From Candidatus Muiribacterium halophilum (GTDB taxonomy: Bacteria; Muiribacteriota; Muiribacteriia; Muiribacteriales; Muiribacteriaceae): a stretch of DNA of 45,727 bases. The notes under the pieces were generated by a model. The model was not told the DNA's origin. It did not search any database and saw nothing but the letters and a program-made list of their open reading frames with translations. Made by a program: the position numbers and the translations under genes. The stretch covers positions 1 to 45,727 of the forward strand of contig JALOAD010000027.1 of assembly GCA_023228995.1 (NCBI GenBank), given 5' to 3'. The first letter of the stretch is position 1. Each line of letters starts with the position of its first letter. Positions 26,764-36,889 of the stretch are shown in pieces.

Positions 26764-26799
26764 CAAATTATCACAATAATAAGACAGGAAATTTTATTC

Positions 26800-29700
26800 T
26801 TATTCTCCCAACTTATCTTCTCTTCTCAACTCATGTATCTTCATTTCAAGTAACTGAACATTTATTATTCTTAAAGGAATTCTGAAAATAACTTCATTAC
26901 ATTCATTTTCAAATTCATTTGTTACAACACCAGCATTATCTCTAACTCTAACATACATGTATTCAAATATATCAGGGTTATTTTCGTCTTCCCTTGTTGA
27001 TTCCCTGAAAATAAAGTAGTCTATAACCTTATCATTTTCAGTTGAATTCACTGAACTCCAATCAAGATTAGGAGTATAATCATCAGTTATCCATACAGCA
27101 GAGTTTACATCAGGAGACATATAACCAACCATGCCGTTTTCAAACACACCGCCAAGTGACATATTAAGAGAAGCCTCGGTACCAGTTTTAAAACTATTGT
27201 TTACATTATCAACAGCAGCAAGTTCAATCTTAATTCTCATATCTTCTTCAACCTGAAGAACATCAAGATTATTTGAATCTCTAAAATCATAAGTCATAGC
27301 TTTAAATGAAGCTTCATCCTTAATTGCACCTTCAAAACCGCCTCCTGCAACATAACCTTTACCATACCATGGGAATAAAGCTTCATCCATATCTCCAACT
27401 TCAATAGGATATCCTTCTATAAGCTCTCTTGTCTGAGGATCAAGATAAATATCATGATCTCCACCACCAACAGCTATAAGATATTTACCTCTATCATTTT
27501 CATCTGACAATGCTAAAAGACCTGGTATATCTTCATCATATCTAGTATTATCTCTAAACGGATATGATTCCAAAACTAAATCACCATCATCACCATCAGC
27601 ATTATTTTTATCAAAAATATAATACCCTATTGTTATATTTCTCTTAGGATTAGTAATTCTTAAATACAATTCAGGAGGGTCATTATCTTCAATTCCTATT
27701 TCACCTTCCTGCATACCATAAAATCCATCTTCTGGTGCTCCTTCAGCCTGTTTAAATACAAAATCCTCACCTTCATCATCAGAAAAATAGGAATTTGCAG
27801 CATACATATCTGGATGAATTGTATTAAGTTCCATTCTCTGAATATAAGATTCGTTATTCTGAAGCATTCCAGGTTCACCTATTTTTTTTGGAACACCGGT
27901 TGAATTATCGTTTATAAAAGCATTATCCTCATTAAAATGAATAACGTTTTTCATCTGTTTTTCAGCATTAGCATCTCCTGGATATGTAAACGAAGTTGCT
28001 GACGCTGAACCACCTACATTAACCGGTATATTATTTCTAAATGTCTTGTAATAATTACTCATACCATCTTCAGCAATAACCATATACTTAAAATGTCCGT
28101 AATTCTCATTTGAAACAACATCATAAGGCATTATCATTTTGAGTTTTTCTTCATTAGGTATTAGTCTAACCTCATAAGAACATCTTTGAATACCCGGAGC
28201 ATCATAAGCTGTTAAAGCATTTGTAACAGTAAGATAAGCATAAGTGTCATTAGCTTCAATTGAAGGTCTTTTCCATTTCCAACCTTCAGGATTTTCAGGT
28301 TTTTCTTCATCAGTTTGCCAATTTTCTTCAAAATTGAAAACATCAGCAGGTCTTCTGTTAACATCAAGTCTTTTTGGATAAACTATATGAGCCTTACTTC
28401 CTAAAGGTATATAATTATCCTTATCAAGATTTGCAATCACCTGATTGTATTCAAGTTCTGTCATACCATCAAAAGGATTGTTATCAGATACATAAGCAAT
28501 TATTTCTCTTGGGAAAGGATCGCCTGTTGTACCTCCGTTCATTTCCTTTTCTCTTAAAGTAACTTTTGGAAGAGTATTATCTTTTACATAAACATCTACA
28601 TAAAACTCTGATTTTTCAATAGTTTCATGACAATCATAACCAATTACTCTACCTGTTTCATCAGTAAGAGGATACGCAAACTCACCATTTTCATTAAAAT
28701 AATCAATTCTTGTATACCACATAGTAAAAGTAATTCTGTAATGAAGAGGAATTATTGGTGTATTAAAATTAGTATTAAGAGTAGATGATCTTCTCTGTCC
28801 ATCCTGACCAAGAATAGTATCTTCCAAACCTTTTTCTTGTACTCTTGATTCCCATGGCTGATAGTTGTTTTTGATATAAGGTATATCAATATCAAATTCA
28901 CCAGTCTTTATTATACCAGTTGAATCACCACCAACATAATAATTATGTACAAATTCTTGTTCTTCAAACATTGATGTTATTTTCCATTCATAATGCATTT
29001 TTATACCATTTGAACTTTCAAAAGCAACACCACTGTATTTATCAGCTATTTCAAGATTCTGTTCTTTATTTTCTTCATCAGGTTCAATTTGATCCTGAAT
29101 TTCCTGTTGCTGTTCTCTGTTTGGTACAAAAAGAATATCTTGATTATCGCTTGTTATATTACCATCTCTATCTTTTTGCACTATTTTAACAGTCCATTTA
29201 TGATCAAAATCTTCATTCATCTCAACAACAGCATGATCTGGAATACCATCTCCATCATCATCAAAACTCTGCCAATTAGACATCATTTTATTATTAATAT
29301 AATCAGGAGCAGTATTTGTATCACCATCTATTACTACTTCAAGCATATTCTGTCTATCTTCAGGTTCAAAAGCTCTTACTATTATTGTTTCAATATCAGG
29401 TTTCATTGGTTCAGCAACCTTGATATAATTAGGTTCATCCCACCAGAATCTAAGATCGCCAGCATCAGACAGTTCTCTCATTTCAACCCAATCTATATAT
29501 CTATAGCCAGCTGCTAACATTATTTCATAAATACCACCATCATCAAATCTAAAATTGCCTGGCTGAAATCTATATCCTTCTTTTGTTGCAGTTCTAGAAA
29601 GAAATGCCTGATCAGGAACAAAATCCATACCAGTATCAGTAAGAATTTTCCTACAAGCTTCAATGTCTGTAAAATCTCTAGCTCCATGATTTACAACAGT

Positions 29701-32322
29701 CCAAGGAGTTTCAGCATTAACAAGATTTTCACCTTCAGGTTTATTTTCATTATATATTCCAAGACGTCTTATTGCCCATACATAATATCTTGAATCAAGT
29801 CTTGGATTGGTAATATCACCGCCAGTTACCATAGGCATATGTCTTCCCAAAACAACATGACTTGGGAAACCACCACCAGTAACAGCCCAATCAAATGGAT
29901 AACTAGGTTCAACTGCTCCGTCTGGAGCGTTCATATCTCCGTCAATATCACGATTTACCTCATCAACAATATTAAATCTATAAAAATATTCATTTGGAAC
30001 AAATATATAAGGATTATGAGTATTAATAAATCCCGAAGGAGCTCCTCTTTTTCCTTCTGGAGTATTTATCCTTTCAAGAAATTTATGGCCCCATTCTATA
30101 CCATCATGATTTTCAAATTTAACATCATTTGAAGGAGCAACTGTGGCTGAAACAAGCACATTCTCACTAACATCCATAAAAAGTTCACCATGAACTCCAA
30201 TCATTTGAAGATTAGGAGCATCTGTAGGAGTTACTTTTATATCAACTATAGGAACACCTACGCTTCTAGGCGGCATAGAATAATTATTTGTTGCAAGATC
30301 CGCTTCTGCAACAGCTTCATAAATTGGTATATAATCAGAAAGCATAACACCCTGACAACCACAAGATCCTGGAGGCCAAGGAGATTCTGTTCTATAATAA
30401 TAACTCCAACCTATATTAGGCGAAGTAAAAAGCTCAGTTTCATTATTATTTATATCAAGTTTAAATAGTGTAAAGAAAGTCTGTCTCTTATAATAACGCA
30501 CAGCCTGACCATTTCTAACAACTGAACCTGTTGTCTTCCAGTTAACATAAGGACCAAAAGCTCTTCTAACAGTATATTTATTACCATAACCATCTGCCGC
30601 AAAATATTGAATTGATTCATAAGGCACTTTAGTTAATTTTAAAGTTGCAATATTATAAAAAGCAGTTAATCCAAAGTTTTCTGGATTATTAAGAACAGGG
30701 TCTTCAACCCATTCGGTTATCCATTTATACTTACGCAAAATTGGCCATAAAATCCAACCATCTTTTACCTTTTTTCTTATCTGCTTCATAGGAGTTGAAC
30801 CAACATCGACAATACTTACAACTTTACCATCTATAGTTATTCTGTAATCCTCTCCTTCTTTTGTTGTAAATCTATGATCTTTCTGTTTTGCATCAAATTC
30901 ATATTCATCAATTTTAAAATTTGATCTTTCATATATTATAAGTTTTTCACCTTTATTTACATCAACTCCCATGCTAACACCCATTTGGGCTCTTCTACCC
31001 ATAGCAGTATATGAATATGTTGTATTACCTAATGCAAAATGAGCTGAAGTATTAGCACCAGTATTTGAATAAGCAAAACCTTCACCTGGATTATAAAAAG
31101 TCAATACATCACCATAAACATCTTTGGTAGCCATATTTACATAACCACCTTCTTCAGCCTGACCATTATTTATATCATACATAGAACTTGTTTTATATAT
31201 TTTGTTTTTCCATAACTCAAATCTTTCGCAATCTGCCGCAGAGTTTTCAGGACCCCAGGTTTCTGCTATTGAAAGTCCTTGTGCTATAGAATAATGTATC
31301 CATTCTTCACTACGATTATTTGTTGAAACCTTCATGTGAACGGGTTTAAAACCAAGATCTTCACTTTCAAGTGCTCTTGTCTGCATATTATATTTATAAA
31401 TAACTGATTTTGGAAGATCTGAATGAAGATAAATTCTATTACCTTGAGGATTAACAGATAATGACACAATAGGTCTTATTGCTTCGCCAACAAGCTCATA
31501 AGAAGCATCTCCTGTAGATTTATATAATTCTTCGCCTATAAGAACTTCGAAAAGCTTTTGATTTCTATTTTTATATACTTCAAGAGAATAATCTCGTTTA
31601 AAATAACTACCTTTTTTTGTATGAGGACCGAATTTTTTTAATACATTATAAAGATTTCTATTACCATCAACAGCAATTTTAGGAAATACTAAAGGAACTT
31701 TTAGATTATGCACTTTTACAACCTGCAAATACATTGGTGTTGGTTCATCTTTACCAAACCAGTTAAATATATCCCACCAAGAATAATTTGTATGATGACC
31801 TGCATTTTTAAAAGAAATTTCTCTTCCAATAGTTTCCATAGAAACAGTCTGATCACTATTAAGTTTTATTGAATGAGAAGTAGAACCTGTCTTATCAGGT
31901 GTTATAGTTTCTGTTTTTGAATAATAAACCCATTTATATTTTTTCCACCATAAATGACCACTCACTTTTTTCTTTACTCTATACATATAATACACTTTTA
32001 AACTTTGCGCATCATGTGGAAATACAGGAAGCTGAACTTTAAGTTCTCCACCATTCTCGATATTTGCATAAGTAGAATAATTTGAACCTAAGGCTCCAGA
32101 AGGATTACCAGTGTTAATAGCAGTTACAATTTTATTAGGATATTCATCACGAAGCTCAAATTTGTCTCTAAAATCAAGTACCTGTCCACCTGTCTGATTA
32201 TAGATCACAGAATTGATAAAGACATAAGCTGTCTCTACATTATCAAGCTGATCTGCAATAGCAAAAGCAGTTTGATTTGTCAAAAGAAGAACAAGCATTA
32301 GACCTAAGATTTTTTTAAACAT
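26800..32322 (-). CDS. Giant exported protein of unknown function (1840 residues)
   Basis: A clear signal peptide (MFKKILGLMLVLLLTNQTAFA) is followed by about 1820 residues with no membrane segment and no C-terminal sorting signal I recognise. Composition is acidic and rich in Asn, Tyr and Trp, suggesting beta-rich domains. A stretch such as SVNPQGNRIYLHSDLP resembles beta-propeller blades. Near residue 1020, DDDGDGIPD is a Ca-binding type 3 loop; NADGDDGD and DIDGD occur elsewhere. CGCQG lies near 654. I recognise no enzyme motif. The ATG at 32322 is preferred over the GTG at 32331 because GGGGTG lies 6 bases upstream. It follows an OmpH-like gene by 15 bases, which suggests a chaperone-client pair. 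A surface or matrix protein is the likeliest role. Confidence 0.7.
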   Translation of the reverse strand: MFKKILGLMLVLLLTNQTAFAIADQLDNVETAYVFINSVIYNQTGGQVLDFRDKFELRDEYPNKIVTAINTGNPSGALGSNYSTYANIENGGELKVQLPVFPHDAQSLKVYYMYRVKKKVSGHLWWKKYKWVYYSKTETITPDKTGSTSHSIKLNSDQTVSMETIGREISFKNAGHHTNYSWWDIFNWFGKDEPTPMYLQVVKVHNLKVPLVFPKIAVDGNRNLYNVLKKFGPHTKKGSYFKRDYSLEVYKNRNQKLFEVLIGEELYKSTGDASYELVGEAIRPIVSLSVNPQGNRIYLHSDLPKSVIYKYNMQTRALESEDLGFKPVHMKVSTNNRSEEWIHYSIAQGLSIAETWGPENSAADCERFELWKNKIYKTSSMYDINNGQAEEGGYVNMATKDVYGDVLTFYNPGEGFAYSNTGANTSAHFALGNTTYSYTAMGRRAQMGVSMGVDVNKGEKLIIYERSNFKIDEYEFDAKQKDHRFTTKEGEDYRITIDGKVVSIVDVGSTPMKQIRKKVKDGWILWPILRKYKWITEWVEDPVLNNPENFGLTAFYNIATLKLTKVPYESIQYFAADGYGNKYTVRRAFGPYVNWKTTGSVVRNGQAVRYYKRQTFFTLFKLDINNNETELFTSPNIGWSYYYRTESPWPPGSCGCQGVMLSDYIPIYEAVAEADLATNNYSMPPRSVGVPIVDIKVTPTDAPNLQMIGVHGELFMDVSENVLVSATVAPSNDVKFENHDGIEWGHKFLERINTPEGKRGAPSGFINTHNPYIFVPNEYFYRFNIVDEVNRDIDGDMNAPDGAVEPSYPFDWAVTGGGFPSHVVLGRHMPMVTGGDITNPRLDSRYYVWAIRRLGIYNENKPEGENLVNAETPWTVVNHGARDFTDIEACRKILTDTGMDFVPDQAFLSRTATKEGYRFQPGNFRFDDGGIYEIMLAAGYRYIDWVEMRELSDAGDLRFWWDEPNYIKVAEPMKPDIETIIVRAFEPEDRQNMLEVVIDGDTNTAPDYINNKMMSNWQSFDDDGDGIPDHAVVEMNEDFDHKWTVKIVQKDRDGNITSDNQDILFVPNREQQQEIQDQIEPDEENKEQNLEIADKYSGVAFESSNGIKMHYEWKITSMFEEQEFVHNYYVGGDSTGIIKTGEFDIDIPYIKNNYQPWESRVQEKGLEDTILGQDGQRRSSTLNTNFNTPIIPLHYRITFTMWYTRIDYFNENGEFAYPLTDETGRVIGYDCHETIEKSEFYVDVYVKDNTLPKVTLREKEMNGGTTGDPFPREIIAYVSDNNPFDGMTELEYNQVIANLDKDNYIPLGSKAHIVYPKRLDVNRRPADVFNFEENWQTDEEKPENPEGWKWKRPSIEANDTYAYLTVTNALTAYDAPGIQRCSYEVRLIPNEEKLKMIMPYDVVSNENYGHFKYMVIAEDGMSNYYKTFRNNIPVNVGGSASATSFTYPGDANAEKQMKNVIHFNEDNAFINDNSTGVPKKIGEPGMLQNNESYIQRMELNTIHPDMYAANSYFSDDEGEDFVFKQAEGAPEDGFYGMQEGEIGIEDNDPPELYLRITNPKRNITIGYYIFDKNNADGDDGDLVLESYPFRDNTRYDEDIPGLLALSDENDRGKYLIAVGGGDHDIYLDPQTRELIEGYPIEVGDMDEALFPWYGKGYVAGGGFEGAIKDEASFKAMTYDFRDSNNLDVLQVEEDMRIKIELAAVDNVNNSFKTGTEASLNMSLGGVFENGMVGYMSPDVNSAVWITDDYTPNLDWSSVNSTENDKVIDYFIFRESTREDENNPDIFEYMYVRVRDNAGVVTNEFENECNEVIFRIPLRIINVQLLEMKIHELRREDKLGE

Positions 32323-32337
32323 AGTGATCACCCCTTT

Positions 32338-33411
32338 TTAGTTATTGAGAATTTTATCTAGTAATTTCAAAGAAATCTCTTTTTCAAAATCACGAACTTT
32401 ATATTTTTCAAAAAGAACTTTTATTACATCTATAGTAATTTCTTCGCCTGTTGAAAACTCAGGACCATAAAGTATGTTTTTACCAATTACAGGTATATAA
32501 AATGGTCTGGCAATTTCCTGTAACTGACTATATCTCATACTATAAAATTTAACTATATCTAACTCATCATTACTATCAAGAAGATTGTGCAGAGGTTTTA
32601 TTGTAGAATCTTGAACCTCATTATCAACAGCTGAAAGCGGAAGTTCATATATTTCTTCTACTGAAATATTATATTGCTCTGAAAAAATTTTTTCTAAAGT
32701 AAGCGAATCAGTTAACGAAGAAAGCGGTGTATAATGAGATCTGTTCAGTACAATGTCAGCTTTTTTCTGTTTTGCTATCTGTGCTATTGCATCATTCAAT
32801 GTAGAAACTATTCTTTCTGCTTTTATTATTTCTTCGTCCTCAGAAAGAAAAACATCACCAGCATTTAATTTTTCAACAGCCTGCTGTGCTCTAAATTCAG
32901 AATCTGTATCATTCAAACTAGAATTAAGATTTTTAATCTCTTCATCAAGGTCAATTATTCGTTTTTCATATTTATCAATAGTCTTATTATATTCTTTTTC
33001 TCTTTCGCTTTCTTTAGCAGCAACTTCATTTATATCAAGATTTTTCATCTCTTTTCTATATTTTGCATTAAGATCAAAAAGCTCTCTGTTTTTATCAGCA
33101 ATTATTTGAGTAAGCTGTTCTTTCTTTTTAGCAATATCATTTTGTATTTTTTCATTAAATTTGTTTCTTTTTTCAATATCATCTTTTTTACTCTCTATTC
33201 TTTCAATTCTTTTTTGTATTCTTTCAGTTTCTACTCCATCAAACTCATAAGAATTTATTGAAAAACTTGTATATTCCGGAAGAAAATCTCTCATTTCTGG
33301 ATGAAACATAAGAACCAAGGCAGCATTGACTTCAAGTGCTTTCACTGCTCCCTGTACATTTGTAAATAAAATACCTATTATAACTATAGTCATAAGCAAT
33401 GACTTTTTCAT
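32338..33411 (-). CDS. OmpH/Skp-like periplasmic coiled-coil protein
   Basis: This is a 357-residue protein with a signal peptide (1-21) and a long coiled coil (about 55-185, Lys/Glu-rich heptads). After it comes AIAQIAKQKKADIVLNRSHY, reminiscent of the OmpH/Skp head segment in which a helix leads into a D-V-V-L-D strand. Skp-type proteins hold unfolded outer membrane or exported proteins in the periplasm. It is longer than Skp (about 160), with an extra C-terminal domain of about 130 residues. GGAGG lies 8 bases before the ATG. It is cotranscribed with the giant exported protein. Similarity to Skp is weak and is judged from pattern only. Confidence 0.5.
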   Translation of the reverse strand: MKKSLLMTIVIIGILFTNVQGAVKALEVNAALVLMFHPEMRDFLPEYTSFSINSYEFDGVETERIQKRIERIESKKDDIEKRNKFNEKIQNDIAKKKEQLTQIIADKNRELFDLNAKYRKEMKNLDINEVAAKESEREKEYNKTIDKYEKRIIDLDEEIKNLNSSLNDTDSEFRAQQAVEKLNAGDVFLSEDEEIIKAERIVSTLNDAIAQIAKQKKADIVLNRSHYTPLSSLTDSLTLEKIFSEQYNISVEEIYELPLSAVDNEVQDSTIKPLHNLLDSNDELDIVKFYSMRYSQLQEIARPFYIPVIGKNILYGPEFSTGEEITIDVIKVLFEKYKVRDFEKEISLKLLDKILNN

Positions 33412-33442
33412 ACTTGTATCCTCCTGAAATTCAAACTAAATA

Positions 33443-33471
33443 ATTATAATCAGACCACTATATAACATTAA
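33443..33471 (-). promoter_or_regulatory. Putative promoter of the OmpH-like/giant protein operon
   Basis: TATAAT (33443-33448 on the minus strand) lies 17 bases from a weak -35, TTAATG (33466-33471), with about 30 bases of leader before the ATG. Confidence 0.4.
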
Positions 33472-33495
33472 TACTTGTATTTGTATATCATTGTT

Positions 33496-34590
33496 TCAGA
33501 TATTTAATAAAATCTTCTTTAAAGCAAATATAAATTTATTTACTTCATCAACATTGTTCATAGCAGAAAAGCTTATTCTCAAAGTACCTTCAGGAAATGT
33601 TCCAAAATTCCTGTGTGCAGACTGAGAATGTTGCATACCTGCTGAACAGATTATATTATATTCATCATCAAGAATAGAAGCTATTTCTCTTGTATTACCT
33701 CCGTTAAATCTCATAGATATTACTGGAACAGAATGACCAGCATGTATAACTTCGATTTCTTCTAACTCTTTTAATTTAAGCACAGTAAACTGACTTATAT
33801 CTTTTAAATATTTATGTATATTATAAATACCTTTATTTTCAATATAATCAATACCGCCGGTCAAAGCACAAACAGCGTGTATATTAGGCATTTCAGTTTT
33901 CTGAATATTTACAAGACCTTCTCTAAAATTAATTTTATCATTATATAAAATCATTCCCAAACCTGCCTGAGAATAAAGATGTTTATGACATGAAGTTACA
34001 AGGACATCTATACCACATTCATCAATATCAACAGGTATTACGCCTGCAACCTGAGAAGCATCAAGAGCAAAAAGACAGCTTTTAGAATGAACAATATCTG
34101 ATATATTTTTAACTGGAATTACAGTTCCATTAACTGATGATGCATAATTCATAAATACAATCTTAGTATTTTCTTTAAAAAAACCTTTTAAAAGTTCTGC
34201 ATCAAACTCACCTTTATGACCAATTCTTAAATAACTCACCTCAATGTTTCTTGTTCTCTTAAGATCTTCAAGAATACTAACAGTACTATCATGCTCCATC
34301 TGAGTAACAATTATATGATCATTTGGTTCAAGAATATTGCATAACACTTCTTTAATCGCACTAGTACAAGAATAAGTAAAAAGAATATTTTTACTTATTT
34401 CAAAATTAAAAAATCGTGCAACTCTTTCTCTTGTTTCATCAAGTACTCTTAGAGATTTCAAAGAAATACTACTTGGACCTGAAAACGGATGTGAGAAATT
34501 ACTTAAAGAATATTTAAATCTTCTTATACTTTCTTCTGGTTTGTAAAATGTTGTACATGCATTATCAAAATAAATCAAGCTATCACTCAT
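33496..34590 (-). CDS. Class V aminotransferase, desulfurase-like, catalytic Cys absent
   Basis: This is a 364-residue (start at 34590) PLP fold type I protein resembling the NifS-like family. The first residues are YFDNACTTFYKP. Other elements are the stacking His near 100 (MEHDST), Asp/Gln in DASQVAG, and the PLP Lys near 203 in TSCHKHLYSQAGLG. In relatives the C-terminal active-site loop reads G-L-H-C-A-P-x-A-H followed by GTFPEGTxRxSF. Here it reads GMQHSQSAHRNFGTFPEGTLRISF, so the catalytic Cys is replaced by His. A Cys lies five residues earlier (IICSAG). It may act as a lyase or aminotransferase instead. GGAG lies 5 bases before the ATG. Confidence 0.75.
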   Translation of the reverse strand: MSDSLIYFDNACTTFYKPEESIRRFKYSLSNFSHPFSGPSSISLKSLRVLDETRERVARFFNFEISKNILFTYSCTSAIKEVLCNILEPNDHIIVTQMEHDSTVSILEDLKRTRNIEVSYLRIGHKGEFDAELLKGFFKENTKIVFMNYASSVNGTVIPVKNISDIVHSKSCLFALDASQVAGVIPVDIDECGIDVLVTSCHKHLYSQAGLGMILYNDKINFREGLVNIQKTEMPNIHAVCALTGGIDYIENKGIYNIHKYLKDISQFTVLKLKELEEIEVIHAGHSVPVISMRFNGGNTREIASILDDEYNIICSAGMQHSQSAHRNFGTFPEGTLRISFSAMNNVDEVNKFIFALKKILLNI

Positions 34591-34607
34591 CAATACTCCT
34601 TACATTA

Positions 34608-34667
34608 AAAACAGGACCTGAATATTTAAATCTGTTTTAAAAATCTTCATAAATCAGATCCTGTTTT
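34608..34667 (-). terminator. Terminator after the DUF4438 gene
   Basis: AAAACAGGACCTGA (34608-34621) pairs with TCAGATCCTGTTTT (34654-34667) over 14 positions, with one G-U pair, across a 32-base loop. On the minus strand the hairpin is followed by TTTTTAATG. Confidence 0.6.
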
Positions 34668-34674
34668 ATAAAAT

Positions 34675-35580
34675 TTATCTAAATCTACCAATTTTCAATA
34701 AATTACCAATATTAGCATCCTTGGAAATAACAGGTTTTATTATGCCATCAACATCAGCTATAAGAGTTGTAACTCCTGGACCATGACCAGACATTTTACA
34801 ATCACTATGTATTATAATCCCAATTGCAACTGCTCCTTCTCTATAACATCTACCATATCTATTATCATGATTTACAATTGCAACAAAATCTCCAAATTTA
34901 AGATTAAGTAGATTATGTTTTTTTAAATATTCTCTATCCATTGTCATAATGTCATAATCGCCAGTTCCAACACTAATAGAACCAACTCCTGAGCCCATAA
35001 GTTCACCAGGTATTATTGCTGTAACAGGTATATTTAAAGTTTTTTTATTATTTTCTTTTTTTTCGGTAATTTTCATTTTTTTAAGAAGTTCAGGACAAAG
35101 ATTATATAACTTTATTTCAGGATAATCAGTTAATTTAAGACCTTGACCAAAAGAAGTAACCATTATCTCGTCTTTATAAGTCATTTTTTCAAGTATATCC
35201 TGAGGAAAATCCATAACAACATGTTCTGCACCACCATGATGACCAATAACTGTACCTGTTTTTCCAATTATTTTTTTATCACAAGCTGAAATAATTGTTG
35301 CTTTGTTTCCAGCACACGAATAAAAGTTAAAACCAATATTTTGTTGACTATTTCTTTTATCAATATCAAAACATGTTGATACTCCAGGTTCTACATGATC
35401 ACCTTCCCAATCATAAACAGTATCACCAATTTGTACATTTAAATTAATTCCACCAATACTTGGAAGATCAAATCCTTTACCATTATGATCAATATTAAAT
35501 CCAGAACTAAATTTAACCGGATAAGCAATTTTGCCTTGAATAAGCATTTTTACTAGATTTTTCTCATTAGTTTTTAACAT
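34675..35580 (-). CDS. DUF4438 family protein
   Basis: This 301-residue protein matches the DUF4438 family, known from Thermotoga and relatives and of unknown function. Recognisable blocks are GDHVEPGVS, a second-site GHHGGAEHVVMDF, FGQGLKL, PGELMGSGVGS, GDYDIMTMD and SGHGPGVTTL. The many conserved His, Asp and Gly residues suggest a metal-dependent enzyme, but no activity can be assigned. There is no signal peptide, so it is cytoplasmic. GGGAG precedes the ATG. It lies between a DUF401 transporter-like gene and the desulfurase-like gene. Confidence 0.82.
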   Translation of the reverse strand: MLKTNEKNLVKMLIQGKIAYPVKFSSGFNIDHNGKGFDLPSIGGINLNVQIGDTVYDWEGDHVEPGVSTCFDIDKRNSQQNIGFNFYSCAGNKATIISACDKKIIGKTGTVIGHHGGAEHVVMDFPQDILEKMTYKDEIMVTSFGQGLKLTDYPEIKLYNLCPELLKKMKITEKKENNKKTLNIPVTAIIPGELMGSGVGSISVGTGDYDIMTMDREYLKKHNLLNLKFGDFVAIVNHDNRYGRCYREGAVAIGIIIHSDCKMSGHGPGVTTLIADVDGIIKPVISKDANIGNLLKIGRFR

Positions 35581-35671
35581 ATTAAACTCTCCCTAAAAAA
35601 CTTTGTTTTATTATTTTAACTCTATTGAACTAAATTCTCTAAAATAACCATAAAATTCAGCGTTATTAATT

Positions 35672-36862
35672 TTAACATTTCAAACATAAAAAATAAAGAC
35701 CAAGCGATGAAAGAATAAGTATAAAACTTATAGGTATTATATAAAAATATACTTTTTTAAAATCAGCCTTAAAAGAACTTACAGTAAGCGAAAGACACAA
35801 ATGTACAGGAGTAAGAAGCACACCTGCAAAACCAGAAGTATATGATATTACAGCAAGCCAAATATTACCCTCAAACATAGGTAAAAGCACAGGAAAACAA
35901 ATACCTACAAAAGAAGTTGTTATACCAGTAAGATATCCAGTTAAAAAAGGAAATATAATACATATAAGAAGTGAAGAGTCAGAATAATTATTTACAAAAA
36001 TTTGAATTTTATGTGAAAGTTGAGATATTTCAAGCACTTTCTGAAAGAAAAAAATAAAATATATCGTAAAAACAACCTCAATATTTATAGATTTAAAAAC
36101 AGAATATACTATTTCTTTAAATTTAATTCTATGAATTATACAAACAATTATACAGCATATAAATAAAGCTATATAAACAGGCAATCTCATAAAAATAAAG
36201 AAAAAGATTATTCCAATAAACCATAAATCATAAAAAAGAGAAAAAATATTCATAATAGCTTTTTTTAAACAAAACTCTTTTTTTGGAGAATTATAAAAAA
36301 TAACAATATATCCAAGTAATATCATAATAAAACTAAGTATTGCCTGTCTTTTAAAAATTTCAAAAGGTGATATTTTAAGCAAAGTATAATAAAGTATAAA
36401 ACCAGGATAAAGCGGATAAATAAATTCCCATACATGTCTAAACCAGTAATTTGCAAATGCAAGTATATTAGGAGAAATTTTTTTACCTTCTCCAACTTGC
36501 TTTACAAAATCAACAGTAAATAAAGCACCTCCAGGCATAGGAAAAAAACCCATTATCATTGGAAGCACAGTAATAGCTATTCTATCTGGAAAAACAAGAA
36601 CTAATTTTTCACCAAGCCTTTTAAGATGGCCACTTTTTTTTATAAGACTACCAAATGAAAATATAAGAAATATATTAATTAAAAGCTCTAAAAAATCCTT
36701 ATCTTTAAACATAAAATAAGTAGAATCAAGCGTTTTGCTTAATTCTGGTCTTGTAAAAACAAGAATTAGAGCAGACATAAAAAAAATAATAGCCCATATT
36801 GGAATTTTTTTTAATTTTGAGGTCAAACCGGTACATTTTGCATAACTTTCCAAAAACACCAC
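35672..36862 (-). CDS. DUF401 integral membrane protein (transporter-like)
   Basis: This 396-residue protein has about 10-11 hydrophobic segments. Family signatures are PMPGGALFTVDFV, NYWFRHVWEFIYPLYPG and LTPVHLCLSLTVSSF. DUF401 belongs to the ion-transporter superfamily that includes GntP- and DcuC-like carriers, so organic anion transport is likely but the substrate is unknown. The start is uncertain: GTG codons at 36862 and 36859 overlap GGTGG, and the TTG at 36853 has better spacing. Confidence 0.82.
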   Translation of the reverse strand: MVFLESYAKCTGLTSKLKKIPIWAIIFFMSALILVFTRPELSKTLDSTYFMFKDKDFLELLINIFLIFSFGSLIKKSGHLKRLGEKLVLVFPDRIAITVLPMIMGFFPMPGGALFTVDFVKQVGEGKKISPNILAFANYWFRHVWEFIYPLYPGFILYYTLLKISPFEIFKRQAILSFIMILLGYIVIFYNSPKKEFCLKKAIMNIFSLFYDLWFIGIIFFFIFMRLPVYIALFICCIIVCIIHRIKFKEIVYSVFKSINIEVVFTIYFIFFFQKVLEISQLSHKIQIFVNNYSDSSLLICIIFPFLTGYLTGITTSFVGICFPVLLPMFEGNIWLAVISYTSGFAGVLLTPVHLCLSLTVSSFKADFKKVYFYIIPISFILILSSLGLYFLCLKC

Positions 36863-36889
36863 CTTTATGCCAAAAATAAAATTTCAATT

